Below, in pieces: positions 10,342 through 22,463 of a stretch of DNA of 64,000 nt. The DNA lies in the NCBI RefSeq assembly GCF_900496995.4, contig NC_044009.1, positions 43,299,505 to 43,363,504 of the forward strand, given 5' to 3'. A program made the translations under genes and the position numbers. The notes under the pieces were generated by a model. It saw nothing but the letters and a program-made list of their open reading frames with translations, was not told where the DNA came from and did not search any database. The stretch is from Aquila chrysaetos chrysaetos. Its lineage: Eukaryota; Chordata; Aves; Accipitriformes; Accipitridae. Position 1 is the stretch's first letter. Each line of letters begins with the position of its first letter.

Positions 10342-12945
10342 GGTCTGAAACAGCTTGGAAAAAAAGCCCAAGGAAGTTGGGTTTTGCTGTGTCATCAAAA
10401 ACTCTTGTTTTACTGCCAAATTCTGATTTCGAATCCAGTGGAGAGGTCTGCAGAGACTCCACAGGCTCCAGCGGATGGACTCACGGGTCGTTGTTCCGGG
10501 CCTCCCTCGTATGTAGTCAGGGTCAGAATTTGACCATTCCCTTTCTAGCCAAAAGCAGTTGGGAGGATCTCCTTCTCCACCATAGGCTGGTAAAAGTTAG
10601 CCTAACTTTACCCTTCTTCCAGCTTCCATTTCTGAACAAATCAGTCATCTCTGCAGGTTGTCTCATTATTTTAATCTCTACACCGTTTTACAAGGGCTTT
10701 CTATGTTTCCTTTAAAAATACATATATATCTGCTATGGTGTGGCTGTGGGTATTTTCTGTACCACTATTTCTAGTAAGAGTGAGTGTTCTGAGCAGTATG
10801 TTTACTTCAGTTTTTGTACTTCACATTTTAGTGATAAATTCTGACCTTTCTCTCTTCTTGCAAAATCTTTTAATTGTTTCTCTTCAAAGTTGTATACATT
10901 ATTAGATTATATTTCTATCAAACACTGAATTGGGATTTTCCAGTTTTGCAACACACGGCAAATTTTTTGCAAGGTCTGTTGTTAAAACTTCTTTTGTGGG
11001 TTTGTGGTCTGCAACATTTTTTTGTTTTCTGAACATGTTATCCAAGCTAGCAAACTTGATGCTTGCCACATCCCTTTCATTTTAGGTTCATCATCTGATA
11101 GAATAGTTTTATGAATGTCCTGGGCTATTTATTCCATGCGTTAAACAGTATTTCCGTATTGCAGTGTTCAGACTGATCACATGCATTTGCTGTTACACCC
11201 TTCCACTTCTAAGTTCCAAATTTAACAATACTTATGTATTTTTGGCTCAAAAAGCACAAGCAGGTCTTGTCTCATTTGCTGCACGAACTGAACAAATGCT
11301 GCTTGCACGTAACTGTGCTAAGCAAATGCAGGCTCGGGCCAGACAAAACACACCAACTCTTATCCGGCAAAAACCTCACATGACTTACGCTTTCTGTAAC
11401 ATAGGCACAATCCTGCAAAGCATTAGGCAATTTGGCCCCCAATTAGCAAAATTATTAAGCAGAGATCTGCCTTTAAAACATGAGTCATCCTTATGACTTT
11501 AGCAATTTCAGAAAAATAATTTTTAATAGTGAGGTGTATCCTGCTGAACAAGATAATTTTTTTTTTCTGTAAAAGCCTGTGGTAAGGCTCACATGAGTAA
11601 ACACGTGCATAAAAAGCTTTGTAGAATGACAAACTTAAAGTGGTTGCTTTTGAAACCAAAACTGCTCCCTGTCATAGTTGGATCCTTTAGTAGGTATACA
11701 GTTATCTGCCAAGCTGGTTCATTGAGGAAAAGGGTGGTTTGGGGATGGTACTTTTGCTGCAAATAAAAAAACTGCTTTAATATTTTGTATTTAGTTTAGT
11801 TTTCCCAAATATAAACCAGAATTAAACTTGACCTGTAATTAATATCAGCATTGAATTGGTACTTTCAGATTCACTCTTTACTGAAGTCACCGAGAGGAGG
11901 ACGATCGTAACAGTTGTGTAAACAGTCACTAACAGTTTATTAGCGTTTTGTTTCTGCTGTTGCTTGGCTGGAGATACCTTCTGGTAAAGATGTCTGGATT
12001 TATGAAGCCTGCGAGAACTGTGCACCTTTTTCAAATGGAAAAATGAGTTTATCTTCATTGTCTCATAAGAAAACAAGCCAAATATATTCTCCATCTTAAA
12101 TAACAGAATTACTTGAAAAAAGACAAATTGTGGAAAAATGCCTGGAGATTATTATTTTGGAAAATCGTATGTGAATACAGTTTTACAATAAAAAGAGCTC
12201 AATGCTTTAAAAAGGAAAAAAAATTTTTTTTTTTTGCCTGAAAAATATGTTACCAACACAGTAAATGACCTTTAAAGAACTTCAGATGTATTTTTGGTTC
12301 AGCTGTGTTGATGTACTTGGTACATTGCCAGTTTCACTATTTTGTTTAGAAAGTCCCTTTTCTCTATTGTTTAAGTGGGTATTTCACATCCTATCCCTGG
12401 AGAGAAAGTTTTCAGGGAAATGTGTTCATAAATAATGGAAATTACCAGAGACTGTTGTAAAACGTGGAAATAGTTTCATCTGTTTCATTTAAAACCGTAA
12501 GAATTTAACACTGAAGAACCTGTTCCAGCTTTTCTCCTGCAGAAGCCCCGAGAAGGTTCAGGGCTGAAGTCTGAGAGTCACCAGGGGCTTAGGGAATGGT
12601 TACCCAATGAAGTATTTCACTTCGAGGTGACGCAGAACACAAGTGACTGAGTCACTACCACTCCGGGTTCATCTACTTTCCAAGTTGGTTACTTCTGTAA
12701 ATGCATTTGTCTGTTGACTAAAGTTCTTTCTGATCATGTCTTTAATTCTTGGCATAGCAACTGATGTGGCTAGGCGTTTAAACCCTCATTTTTGTCACAT
12801 CCCCGTTTCAAGGTGTCTTTCCAGGCAGAAGTTGACCTGATCTTGGAGACAAACAGATTTTCAGTATCTTGCAGACTGAGACTCTGGGAGACGCCCAAGG
12901 CCCGTATGAGGGACAAAATTGGGTTTTTTTGTATCTTCCCCCAAA

Positions 12946-12984
12946 AGTGAGCATGTAGAAAAACTCATGAGTGAGCATGTAGAA
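12946..12984. repeat. Short direct repeat, period 24
   Basis: The 15-mer AGTGAGCATGTAGAA occurs at 12946-12960 and again at 12970-12984, a small local duplication. Confidence 0.8.
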
Positions 12985-15900
12985 GGAAGAGGCTAGCTGT
13001 CTTGTGTCACCGTTCTGTTGCAGTTGTGGTTTTGGTTTTTTTTTAATTCTTTTTTTATTTTTCTGGCAGTAGATTGAAAATCCAAGTTGAAGAAGCTGCA
13101 TTCAGCTCAGGCTCGGCTGACACAGAGCTTCTGGAATGGGGCAAGAAGTCAGCAAGTTGCTGGCAAGCTGCTCAAGACCGGCAGCTTCTGGGAACACAGG
13201 CGCAGTCATCCTCAGTGAATAGCACCCCAGGCAGCATATGCAACATAAGGGGGTTTGGGGCTGTACCAAGGCCCACACAGCTCGGACCAACGCCTTATCA
13301 TAACTACTTTAGCTCACGATTTTCCTCCCATCGCCGCAAGTTACTGCAGCCAAGCAGACAGCCTTGCCGGTTTCACTTTGCCTCCTGCCTGGACACCTCT
13401 CCAGTGCTGTTGGAAGGCAGACGATGCTCGCCCAGCCAGGGTGCTACCACGTCTCCCTGCAGCCCCAGGCTCTCCCACTCGCTGCTGGACGTGCTCAAGA
13501 GACCTGGGCCGCTGGACTTGGCAATGATACCCACCGCTGACGTCTGGGATCCTATTGTTCATCCGAATCAAACGGTACCTGTTAAGGCATTCATAGCTGG
13601 GTTAGAAACGTGCTGGTAATATGCCAGTTCATTACAGTGACTTTACCCCCCACCCCAATTAGCTCTAGGAAGAGAGCCTTTAAGCAGAAGGACAAGCTTA
13701 AAGGAAAATACATTTGTATCCCAGAAAGACCTGTTTTTTCACTTCTGATTAATTTCTGGACCCACCTCAGCATCACATTGCAGACACCCAGCACTGGGTG
13801 CTCGCTCGGTCTGCTTTGAATTCAGCCCTTTTCAGGGACCTCTGGCAATAGTTACACTGGCTTAGGACATACCTCAGCGTATTTGCATCTGTCCATTGCG
13901 ACAAACTGATGCCTTGAAATATACATTCAATACAGAGAATAAAACTTCAGCCCTTTTAGCACTACTAGAAAAATTTGCACCCATATTTCAATAGTGCGTA
14001 AGCTGGGGGAAATCATATTATTCAGTTTCTCAGCTGTCATATGTTTCTTCTCAGTAAAAACTCAGATCAGTGCAGCTAAATACTCAGATTTAAAAATACC
14101 AAGTACCTTAAACTGGTGAGCTCGCCTTTCAGGTTCAGAGCTTACTCAAACAAGCAGTGTTTGTTAGGAGGAGATGGCATACCTCTATCGGCCTTTCGGA
14201 GAACACGGTACAAGTCAGTGCCTCACACACTTTGGTGGAGACAAACAAGGTGTCTCCCTGCCTGTGTTAGCGAAGTAATGCAATTTTTCTTTCTTTCCAG
14301 GGTGTGCAATCACCTGCCCGAGGCAATCTGGGCTTGCAAACAGAACAAGCTCCTGCCTTAGAACTGACTGGGCAGAGAGATCATGTAACATCCCAGTGTG
14401 CCAGGGCTTTGGGCTCTTTAACATAACTATAAAGAGCATCTCATTGCAGTGGCAGTAGAGCTAAAGTTATCCCTGCTAACATAAGGATTGGAAGGGATTT
14501 GTTGATCCACTGATTCCACTTCCAGGAAGTTTTTTGTATCAACTCTTTCATAGGCCTAACAAGCTCCGGGAGTTTTGACCAGCTGTTCCTCCCCAGAACC
14601 ATGCTCATTAATGATACTGTATTTTTGAATGGCTTCTCCATTAGTCTAGACAGTCTAAAGCATAGGAAGGCTTTCAAACATTAGAGGCAAGACATATTGA
14701 AGGATTTTGAGAACAGCTCCACACATCTTCAGGTACTCTTGAGTAGCAAAGGATTGTTCTACAACTACACTGGATGGCAGGATGGTTATAAGAGATGAAT
14801 CAGCTCTAATGAACATTAAGAGTGTCAGACCTTGAAAAATAAGTGTATGTGTACTGGGACTAACCAAAAATCCAGTAGCCACAGGTGGAAATAGGAATGG
14901 TACTTAAAAGACCACTGCAGCCAAACTCCACATGAATTCTCTATTCTAGAATAACACAACCAAGCTGTGTTTAACTTTCACAGATCTGCTGGTTCTAGAG
15001 GAAATACAAGCTCATTCTATAAATGATGAAGACAGACTCATGCCTAGAATGGATCCATGTTATTTGCACTTTAAATGAGCAGCTGAAGATTGGCTAATTT
15101 ATAGATCAGTTATCCGAGTCTGAAGATAGTTCATATACTTGTGAGTAGGGGAAAAAAAACAAACAACTCAGATTCTATCTTTTGTTCTATTCTATCAACT
15201 TTTACACTTCTATTACCGTGACTCTCACTCAAGTGTGTTATGTCTATGTAGTATCAACTCGTCTTAACTCTGAGCAGCTTTGACAACTTGGAAGACTGCA
15301 TAACTCTTTTTGAGTGACAGCTGTGGTATTTAGAAACCTACCCAAGCCAAAATACATTTTCTTTTATCTCCCCCAATTTATAATCAACCCCACCAATCCC
15401 GCAAGACAGCTCAGATGCCCAGTCACCCCAAAGAGGTATTGCCCAATAGTATTTGCTCTGAACACTCAGGGGGCAGAGCAAATATTTTAAACAGCAGCAA
15501 ATACAATTGTCATTTATTTTCAGCCATATCATCAGGGTCAAGTAAGTTCAAAGGTTAAAATACTTGCATTGTGAAACAAGATCACTCCAGATGAGGATTG
15601 AAGAATTTTGACAGAAAGATAGCTGCACACTGCAGTCACTCTCAGAGTGCTTTGCTTTTTCATCAAACAGCAAACTTAACTTCACAGGGTTGAAAAACCT
15701 GTTATGGGCCTTAAGCAGCACACCAGTACTGATTTGTTAAATCTGTGCTACGAGTGTTGCACCTTCATGCATATTTGGTAAGAGCAAGCAAAACCCACAA
15801 GAAAAAAAAACCCAAGGAAAACAACATCCCCTTTTCAGCTTATCTCTAATTGCACTGGGTGCCAATCAACTAGTTTCTCTGTGCAAGAGCTAATAGTAGA

Positions 15901-18611
15901 AGCGCGATAGAAGGAACACTGTCTTATCACACACGCAAGTTAACATTTATTATTGCCATATCCAAAGTCCAGATTCCATCCCTGCACAGTCTGCAGACTC
16001 AGCAAAGCAGACTTGAGTGCATGTGTGCCAGCTGGCCTCTGACCTCCTGCGTGTTGGGCTTGTTTCAGCGCACGTCTTTTCCCCTTCGCAAGCACTGCGA
16101 GGATCAGGATGTTGCTGGCCTTTCTTTGATCTAATAGAGGAAACAGCAGCAACTCCCTGAACGGGTGTCAGAACAATCCCCTGTTTTGCAGCACTGCCCA
16201 GCCATCAAAAGCATCTGTTCCTCCATCAACAGTAACTTGTTACAGACAGAGCAATGGTTCTGAAGTTATATTTTGGTTTGAGGCTTGCTGCTTCTGTTTC
16301 AAATCTCAAGGCTGTATACCTGAATGGCTGTCTATTTTTACCACTTTATTAGTTTAATAAAAGCAATTACCTCTACCTACAAATCTGTTTGTAGATGTCC
16401 TTAAACCACCATTGCCCTAGCATCACTACTGCCAAAATGTTATTTATGCAACCCAGGAGTCTCATACTCCATACCAGCAAGCACTATGTGGTCAGTAAGT
16501 CAGCAACATTTTCAGACAGCCCAGCATCCCGTGGATTTACAGACATTCATCCTGCTGCTAAACAACCAGCCCCTCAACTCGGTTCAGTCTTCTTCAACAC
16601 TCCCCTGGCAGTGGTAGTACCCACAGTTAATGGCTGTGCAGCCAACTTCTGTGTTGCTACTTCTTGCCACAAACACTGTGCACAGACATCAGTACCTTTG
16701 TTTCTGCCTTAGTGCCTTTTGTACAGTCTCTTACTGCAGAGCTCTTACTTCCACAACTTGAATTTTTCAGCTTACTCCTGAGATGCGCAGTCGATTGCCA
16801 AAGGGTAGACTCATTGCCAAAGGGCAAGCTAAATAGTAAGACTGCTGATGTTACTTTCCTAAGGAAGGCAAAGCTGCAAGCCTGAAGGTGGTGTTACTAT
16901 GGTAAAAATAAAGAGTACACAAATAATGACATCCAAGGTAGAGTTCTCAGTCACTTGTATAAACTGGCAAATAGCATTATTTGCAAGTACAAGGCAACGT
17001 ATAAAAGCCTGGCCAAGACCAAGTCCTCTCTGGGATAAGCACTGTGTACACAGCAATGTCTTCCTAATGCCAGATAGGCATGAAAAAGGAGAGCAGCACT
17101 GTAACAATTAGTTAAGTCTCACAGGGGAAATAAAGCTGAATGAGGACTAGGATATAGAACTTGTTACTCCCAGCCCACTCTTTAGACAGAATCTAATTCC
17201 ACTGCTTTCTGAAAACACCTGTTTTGACAGAAAGCATGTTAGCAAAGCACAGCATGCTCACAGTGCATCAGCTTCCAGCAAACAAGAGTGGAAGTGGAAG
17301 CATTTGCCAGTATTAACTACATTCTGCTACAGGTTGGCAGAATCCTCCAAGGATAACCAGCCTCACAAAATACAGCTGTGAAGATGGAGCTGGCTGTGGA
17401 ATTTAGGGCTGGCAAAGAGCTAAAAACATCTCTTATGCTGAACATCTGCTCTTACCCCTCTTTTGCAAGGTGAATGTAATTAACACAATCTCAAATCACT
17501 AACAGAGTATACAAGAGGAGGTAAAAAACCCCAAATGTTTATATTACTTACCCAGAAGAACAAGAATAAACAACCTTCTTCCTTATGAGAACAGGGAACG
17601 AACCCTTCTTTATCCTAACACATTTTAAAGGGCGAACAAGAAGCTCCAAGAGCATTTCCCATTAAAAGTAGCAAAGGGGGAAGTTATAATTTTTAAAAGC
17701 ATGTGAGGTAAAGTTATCTCCACGTCCTACCAGTCGCATAAGAAAATACAAGTTAGATAATACACACAGCAAAACCTGTGTAACTTAGTACAGAACTAGG
17801 TACTTACCTAGACAGATATGTAACAATAGGTTTCATCCTTACACATTTCTATAAATCAATTGCTTATCTGAAGACCATTTGATTTGAAGTCCTCACCTGT
17901 TCAGGTGCTAACTAGTACAGTGGGAATTAGAATGCCTTATTCCCATATAAGGTTGGGACTTCATTCTCATATGCGCTCTGCTGGAATAGTTCAATGTCAC
18001 ATTTTAAAAGCAAAGTCTCCTTTTCCAGCATCAACAGCTCCAACAGACTATATGAGGCTGACCAAAACAGGTAAAAAAGCCTATTAGAGATGGTCACAAC
18101 TGTGGGTTTTGTAATAAACCTTTTGCTGATGATCACTGTAAGTCTCCCTGTTTGAACAGTCTTGTCAGTGTTAAGCCAGCCTATACTTGATTCACTCTTC
18201 ACTGTAGGCTCAGTACATGGCAACACCAGTACTCTGTATTTACAGCAGTACGCAGTGCCAAGGGCATCAACAACTCTGCTGCCTGCGGAACCTTTTCTTT
18301 CACAGGGAAGGCTTTGTGTTCAGCTGCTGCCTCCTCCCCAGAAGTCTAACGTTGCTGTTGGGGAATAACATCTCCAAGGAAGATGATTTGGCAGTTGTTG
18401 ACTAAGTCTCTGAGAACCCCAGGCAACAAATATCAAGCACCTTGTTCTAAGTATACACAGCATGAGACCTAGCCTCTTCACGATAATCTTTGTAGTGCTC
18501 CAGTTTTTGTGGGTTGCCACTCATCTACATGAGAAAGGAGGCAAAGCACTATCAGACATCACCGGATCGGTGTGGACACAAGTCCGCATGTCATGAAACA
18601 CAGATTACTGA

Positions 18612-18627
18612 GCCCCCTCTAGTGGCA
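18612..18627 (-). promoter_or_regulatory. CTCF-like motif downstream of DBI
   Basis: The minus strand reads TGCCACTAGAGGGGGC, which fits the CTCF core CCASYAGRKGGCRS with one mismatch. It lies about 340 bases beyond the DBI stop codon. Occupancy is not shown by sequence. Confidence 0.4.
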
Positions 18628-18758
18628 CAACGACTGGAGAGGTTGGCTTGTGCCTCTTACAAAGAAGTGTTTGACACCTGCAACACAGCAATCAAGGGAT
18701 GAGCTCAAGAACAATCTCTAAGGGATGACCATCACAACAGCTAAAGTACCAAATGCAC

Positions 18759-18764
18759 TTTAAT
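18759..18764 (-). terminator. DBI: Candidate DBI poly(A) signal ATTAAA
   Basis: ATTAAA on the minus strand, about 203 bases after the DBI stop codon, giving a short 3'UTR. I found no AATAAA closer to the stop on this strand. Confidence 0.5.
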
Positions 18765-18966
18765 GAGTTCCAGATTTTGTTCCCAGAAGGAATTTATAAT
18801 GTGTCAGTACATTAGGCAGGTATGCAACTTGCCCTGAACTACAACAGGCATGAGGAGAACCGACTATAACATAGTAGGTATTTAAAGTTATTCTCAGAAA
18901 CCGGTTTTCCACAGTATTAGAAATAAGGCATGTTTCAGGTGTGCAAGTGGCTGCTATATTCAGTCT

Positions 18967-19040
18967 TCAGATGCCGTATTTGCCCTTTAGTTCTTCCACT
19001 TTTGTTACGTAAGCTTTCATTGCATCTTCTTTGGACATTC
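18967..19040 (-). CDS. DBI: DBI coding exon 4
   Basis: Encodes the last part of the protein, beginning with a glycine codon split G|GA and continuing [20 protein letters not shown], then YGI and TGA (18967-18969). It contains Tyr74, which stacks on the acyl-CoA headgroup in ACBPs. The acceptor CAG is at 19041-19043. Confidence 0.96.
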
Positions 19041-21896
19041 CTGAAGGACAGAACACAGGAATCAGTCAGATACCCTTCACAGATTAAGACACCTTTTACA
19101 TGCAATTCACAGTTCCTTGCTATAGCATGTAGCAGCATGCCACCAGAGAGCAGAAAAGATAAGAAGGTCACTTGGCTGTGAATCTAGTATTAAAGTTTTA
19201 AACAAATGTGTTCAGCAGTCATAAGAAGGCAGTGTTTTGAAGCAAAGTAACATTTGTACAGACAGCAACTAAACAGTGTGTATTAGTTCTATTAATGCCA
19301 TTCACAATTATTACAGGAAAGTTATTCAATCAACTTAGACTGCATTTAGATGTAGTGTCAGCTTCTTAAAACACCAGAAAAATCCCATTTTCATAGATTA
19401 GACCGCTTGTTTGGCTCATCATTTAGTGCAGAGAGCCCAGTTGCATCTTCCAGTTAGGAAAGCTTTAGAATAAACACAACAACTGGGAGGAGAGCTCAGT
19501 CTCTGGGGTACTAGGCTGAGAGCTGGAAAACAGAGATTTAGGTTTCTGCTGCTGCTACAGTTCTCCTTTGTGTAACATCTTCGGCCAGCTGGGCATTTTG
19601 CACTTTAATTCCCTTTCACACAGGCTACATTTTTCAGGATTACTTCTGCCTTGCAGAGGTAATCAAAAGTAAGTTTATCATCACAGCATTCTGACCTTCT
19701 AGAACTCGTCAGGCAACATTATTTTATTTCTTGCTGAACCACATATGCTTTTCTGACTAGATTGCCTGTGGTTTTATTTATTAATTTTTATTTTTTAAGC
19801 AGATACTTGCCTTTCAATGCATTCCAGGCATCCCACTTTGCTTTGCCTTTGAAGTCCAGCATACCAGGGCGATCTGACAGAGACAAGATAAGCAGCAGAA
19901 TTAGCTTGTGTGGTCTGGGTGTAGGTAATACCTACTCCTTTCCTGAAGGCTATTTATCTCTTAACTATGATAAGAAACAATGGTTCATCTTTGCAGCTAT
20001 TACTTACTAACCTGTAGTCAGGAAATCACCTCAAGGGAGCAACTTGGAATGCTATTGGTGGCAACAGAGCTATTCTCTGTCAAATTCCCTTAAGACAGCG
20101 GCATTTGAGCAAAAGAGCACCAAATAGTGTGATGTGGTTTTATTGTACTTCCTGAAGAGACTGCTGTCGCAGGACAGCTATCTGATTAAAGAACATCAGT
20201 GCTAAAGTAAAGCAGAAATGCCCTAAGGTCCATTACACACAGACATGTGAAAACAAAAGCTAGTAGCGTGCAGCTTTGAACTCATTATCCTCAAGTTAAT
20301 CATAGGTTTCTAACATATAGCTCTTCATTTGTTCTGTCATCTAGGGGTATAAGCTCTGAATTCTAAATCACGTCATTGCAGGCTACACTGTGGCCAAATA
20401 GTGAAGAGATGAATGAGATATGGATGTGTACATACTTATTCTTCACGTAAAGTCCCCTCTGTCTCCTTAAAGACAATGCTTAGGATTAACAAATGGAACT
20501 GGACAGTAGCCTGTACATTGGCCACAAAAATACCCTTGTACTGCTCACATGGCAACATGACCCGCAGAGCTAGTTGGCAGCTCCACTTCTCTCTGACAAA
20601 AACCCTATTAGCTTACTCTTACACAGATTCCTTTTCTAGCCAACTCATGTTGGCTACTGCTTTACAAGAATGCAGCAACTTACAGAAACGTTGGTACACT
20701 AACAGCTCTAGAGCACCGTTTCACCTTGGCAAACATTAACAATGCTAAGGTCCAGCCACACCAAAAGGATCATATCTTAAAACCAAAGTCAGTTGTTTTC
20801 TCCCTCCATGCTGCCCATCTTGGGAAAATGAGACTGCAAGCACCCATACTTACCATTTCCTGTACACTTCACTGCCAGCTTTTAATTCAATCAACACCCA
20901 ATAAACTTCACCAGCAACTGGGTCAGGAGGCCAGCACTCCAAACAAATGACCTTTTTCCTTTCTAATTCTAGTTACTCAAGCGTTACACAAGGTCAACGG
21001 AGACAGGCTTCATTCTAAATGTTACTCCTAGGCTGAAGTAGCAGGACAGGTTTTGCATAGCATGCCTGCAGAGATATTTCTGCCACGGTCCTTCTGAGAT
21101 GTGATATTTAATTGCAGCTCCTATAAAACTTTCTCCTGTTCTTCCGTTTTGGCTTTCCAATACTATTTTTAGCAGCCAGTCCAGCTTAAACAAACCACCC
21201 CCCACCCCAAGTATTGCAATTTCACACTTGCATAGTTTGCCTTGCTGTTTAAGCCTGTTTAACTGAGAAGCGTCTGTATTAAAGCAGCATCCCTTGACCT
21301 AGGCAGCTACTTACCGAGAGAGGTCTCCAAAAATCCCAAACCCAATATTTGCGAAAAGGATTCTCACACCACTGCTATACGATTCAGACGACTGCAGCTG
21401 GGTTAATCTAAAAACCGCAAGTCGCACAAACCCTCATCAGCTCGGCTTACCCCTGCCTGCACAGGAACCCACGCCAAGTCGGTACCGAGTCATTTTTTGC
21501 TAAACCGCGGGACTGCGCGAAGCGAGGCACGCAACAGGGGAGAGGGTTTGCCTCCCAAAGGGCCTCGGGCCGCAGCCGCGCTGCCCCCGCCGGCCGGGGG
21601 ACCGGGGCGGTACCTACCCGTGTTCACGTCGCCCACCGTGGCCTGTTTGTAGTGGCTGTAGACGTCCAGCATCTCCTGGTCTGTCGGTTGGGACTTGAGC
21701 TGCTTCACCTCCTCGGCGGCCTTCTGGAACGCGGCCTACAGGGGGAAAGACCCCGCGGCGGGGCGGCGGTGAGCACCCGCACGCTGCTGCTGCTGCTGCT
21801 ACGGCGGCCGCCGCCGCCGCCAAACAGCGGGGACAGAGTGAGGTACCCGCCGGTTCCCCACAGCCCCCACCGCGGCACAGCCCGTACCTCAGACAT
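18967..21896 (-). CDS. DBI: DBI, acyl-CoA-binding protein / diazepam-binding inhibitor (four coding exons)
   Basis: The four exons (21888-21896, 21618-21735, 19811-19873, 18967-19040) join to an 87-residue protein, the standard vertebrate ACBP length. The product is a cytosolic four-helix protein that binds medium- and long-chain acyl-CoA and, in brain, is cleaved to endozepine peptides acting on GABA-A receptors (family knowledge). Ligand-binding residues are present: Tyr29, Tyr32, Lys33, Lys55 and Tyr74, counting Met1, within [12 protein letters not shown] and [10 protein letters not shown]. The protein ends in KYGI, as in other ACBPs. Exon phases are 0, 1 and 1. The third intron has a GC donor instead of GT. 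The start Met lies three codons before a GTACGG donor, as is usual for this gene. It is head-to-head with C2orf76 across a CpG island. Confidence 0.97.
19041..19810 (-). other. DBI: DBI intron 3 with GC-AG boundaries
   Basis: A 770-base intron. The exon 3/intron junction reads AAAG|GCAAGT and the 3' end reads CCTTCAG. No GT lies where the reading frame requires the donor, while GCAAGT is the classic strong context for GC donors. Confidence 0.85.
19811..19873 (-). CDS. DBI: DBI coding exon 3
   Basis: 63 bases encoding [20 protein letters not shown], with split codons at both ends (GAT for Asp43 with exon 2, GGA for Gly64 with exon 4). It carries Lys55 and the conserved KWDAW segment. The acceptor is CTGTCAG at 19874-19880. 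Confidence 0.96.
19874..21617 (-). other. DBI: DBI intron 2
   Basis: A 1744-base phase-1 intron with GTAGGT donor and CAG acceptor. Apart from the GC-rich start near exon 2, nothing is recognised in it. Confidence 0.85.
21618..21735 (-). CDS. DBI: DBI coding exon 2
   Basis: 118 bases encoding residues 4-42 plus one base of codon 43. It starts [17 protein letters not shown] and ends at VGDVNT. It holds helix 1, most of helix 2 and the acyl-CoA-contacting Tyr29, Tyr32 and Lys33. The acceptor is TAG (21736-21738) and the donor GTAGGT. Confidence 0.97.
21783..21821. repeat. (GCT)6 next to a GCC-rich run
   Basis: Six GCT units at 21783-21800, then a GCC-rich run ending at about 21821. It lies inside DBI intron 1, so it is not translated. 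Confidence 0.9.
21888..21896 (-). CDS. DBI: DBI coding exon 1 (three codons)
   Basis: ATG TCT GAG followed at once by GTACGG. The first three residues MSE match the usual start of vertebrate ACBP. The exon joins exon 2 in phase 0 across a 152-base intron that contains GCT and GCC repeats. Confidence 0.92.
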
Positions 21897-21961
21897 AGCG
21901 ACGAGCCCGGCGCGATCCCGACTCCCGGCGTCTGCCGCGCCACCCCCGCCGCTCGTCCGCT

Positions 21962-21971
21962 TCACCCCTCA
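21962..21971. promoter_or_regulatory. DBI: SRE-like element near the DBI start
   Basis: TCACCCCTCA resembles the sterol regulatory element core (ATCACCCCAC family) with mismatches. It lies about 65 bases upstream of the DBI ATG and 16 bases from a CCAAT box, a spacing common for SREBP/NF-Y pairs. Mammalian DBI/ACBP is a known SREBP target; the site here is an inference. Confidence 0.3.
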
Positions 21972-21987
21972 CCAGAGCGTTCGCTGA

Positions 21988-22257
21988 CCAATCCCAGCGC
22001 CACGGGCAACACGGCGCCAATCGGGGCCTGCCGGGGGCGGGGAGAAGCCAGGCAAAGGGCCAATGCGGAGGCGGCGCTGGATGGGCGGGCTTCGAGGGGG
22101 GAGCGCGACGCTCGGTAGCATGAGGGGTGAGCCCGAGTATTGCCCAACGGCACGGCTTCGGGGGCGGGGCCTCCGGAGGCAAGAGGAGGGGGCGGGGACA
22201 GTGCACCTCGCAGCCAATCCCTCGGTGCGGTGGGTGCCACCGAAGGGATGTGATTGG
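21988..22257. promoter_or_regulatory. Cluster of five CCAAT (NF-Y) boxes
   Basis: CCAAT occurs on the plus strand at 21988-21992, 22017-22021, 22060-22064 and 22214-22218, and on the minus strand at 22253-22257. All fall between the divergent genes. Several CCAAT boxes without a TATA box are typical of bidirectional housekeeping promoters. Confidence 0.75.
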
Positions 22258-22442
22258 TGGGGCTGTGTGAGGCGGGGCGAGAAGAGATACCCGGAAGCGT
22301 CGGCGGGGCAGTCGGTAGTAAGGCGGAGGGCCGTTAACGGTCGCTTTCGGGCGGGACGGGGGGTGTGAGGGCTGAGGGGAGGATGCTCGGTCTCGAGGAG
22401 ATGTGCTGGGGCGGGCGGTGCTCCGCCACGGGCCCTGGTGGT

Positions 22443-22463
22443 GCTGCTGCTGCTGCTGCTGCT
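22443..22463. repeat. (GCT)7 trinucleotide repeat
   Basis: Seven GCT units in the CpG island. It may lie in the 5'UTR or first intron of C2orf76; its transcription status cannot be told from sequence. Confidence 0.9.

Larger units (their letters stand above)
10110..18740. other. Intergenic DNA between TMEM37 and DBI
   Basis: AT-rich DNA with no recognisable gene. A T20 run lies at 10322-10341 and an A/T run near 12210-12235. A 15-bp direct repeat is at 12946-12984. The longest open frame (about 13047-13619, plus) follows a strong splice-acceptor-like pyrimidine tract, but the protein is unfamiliar. ATTGCCAAAGGG is repeated directly near 16795-16825. Minus-strand AATAAA at about 15950 and plus-strand AATAAA near 16356 have no gene attached. 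Confidence 0.55.

Noticed and set aside
9033-10533. Many overlapping ORFs of 80-270 codons on both strands around TMEM37 exon 1
   Set aside because: They lie in a CpG island, where stop codons are rare. They are rich in Arg, Pro, Ala and Gly, overlap each other in all frames and match no family.
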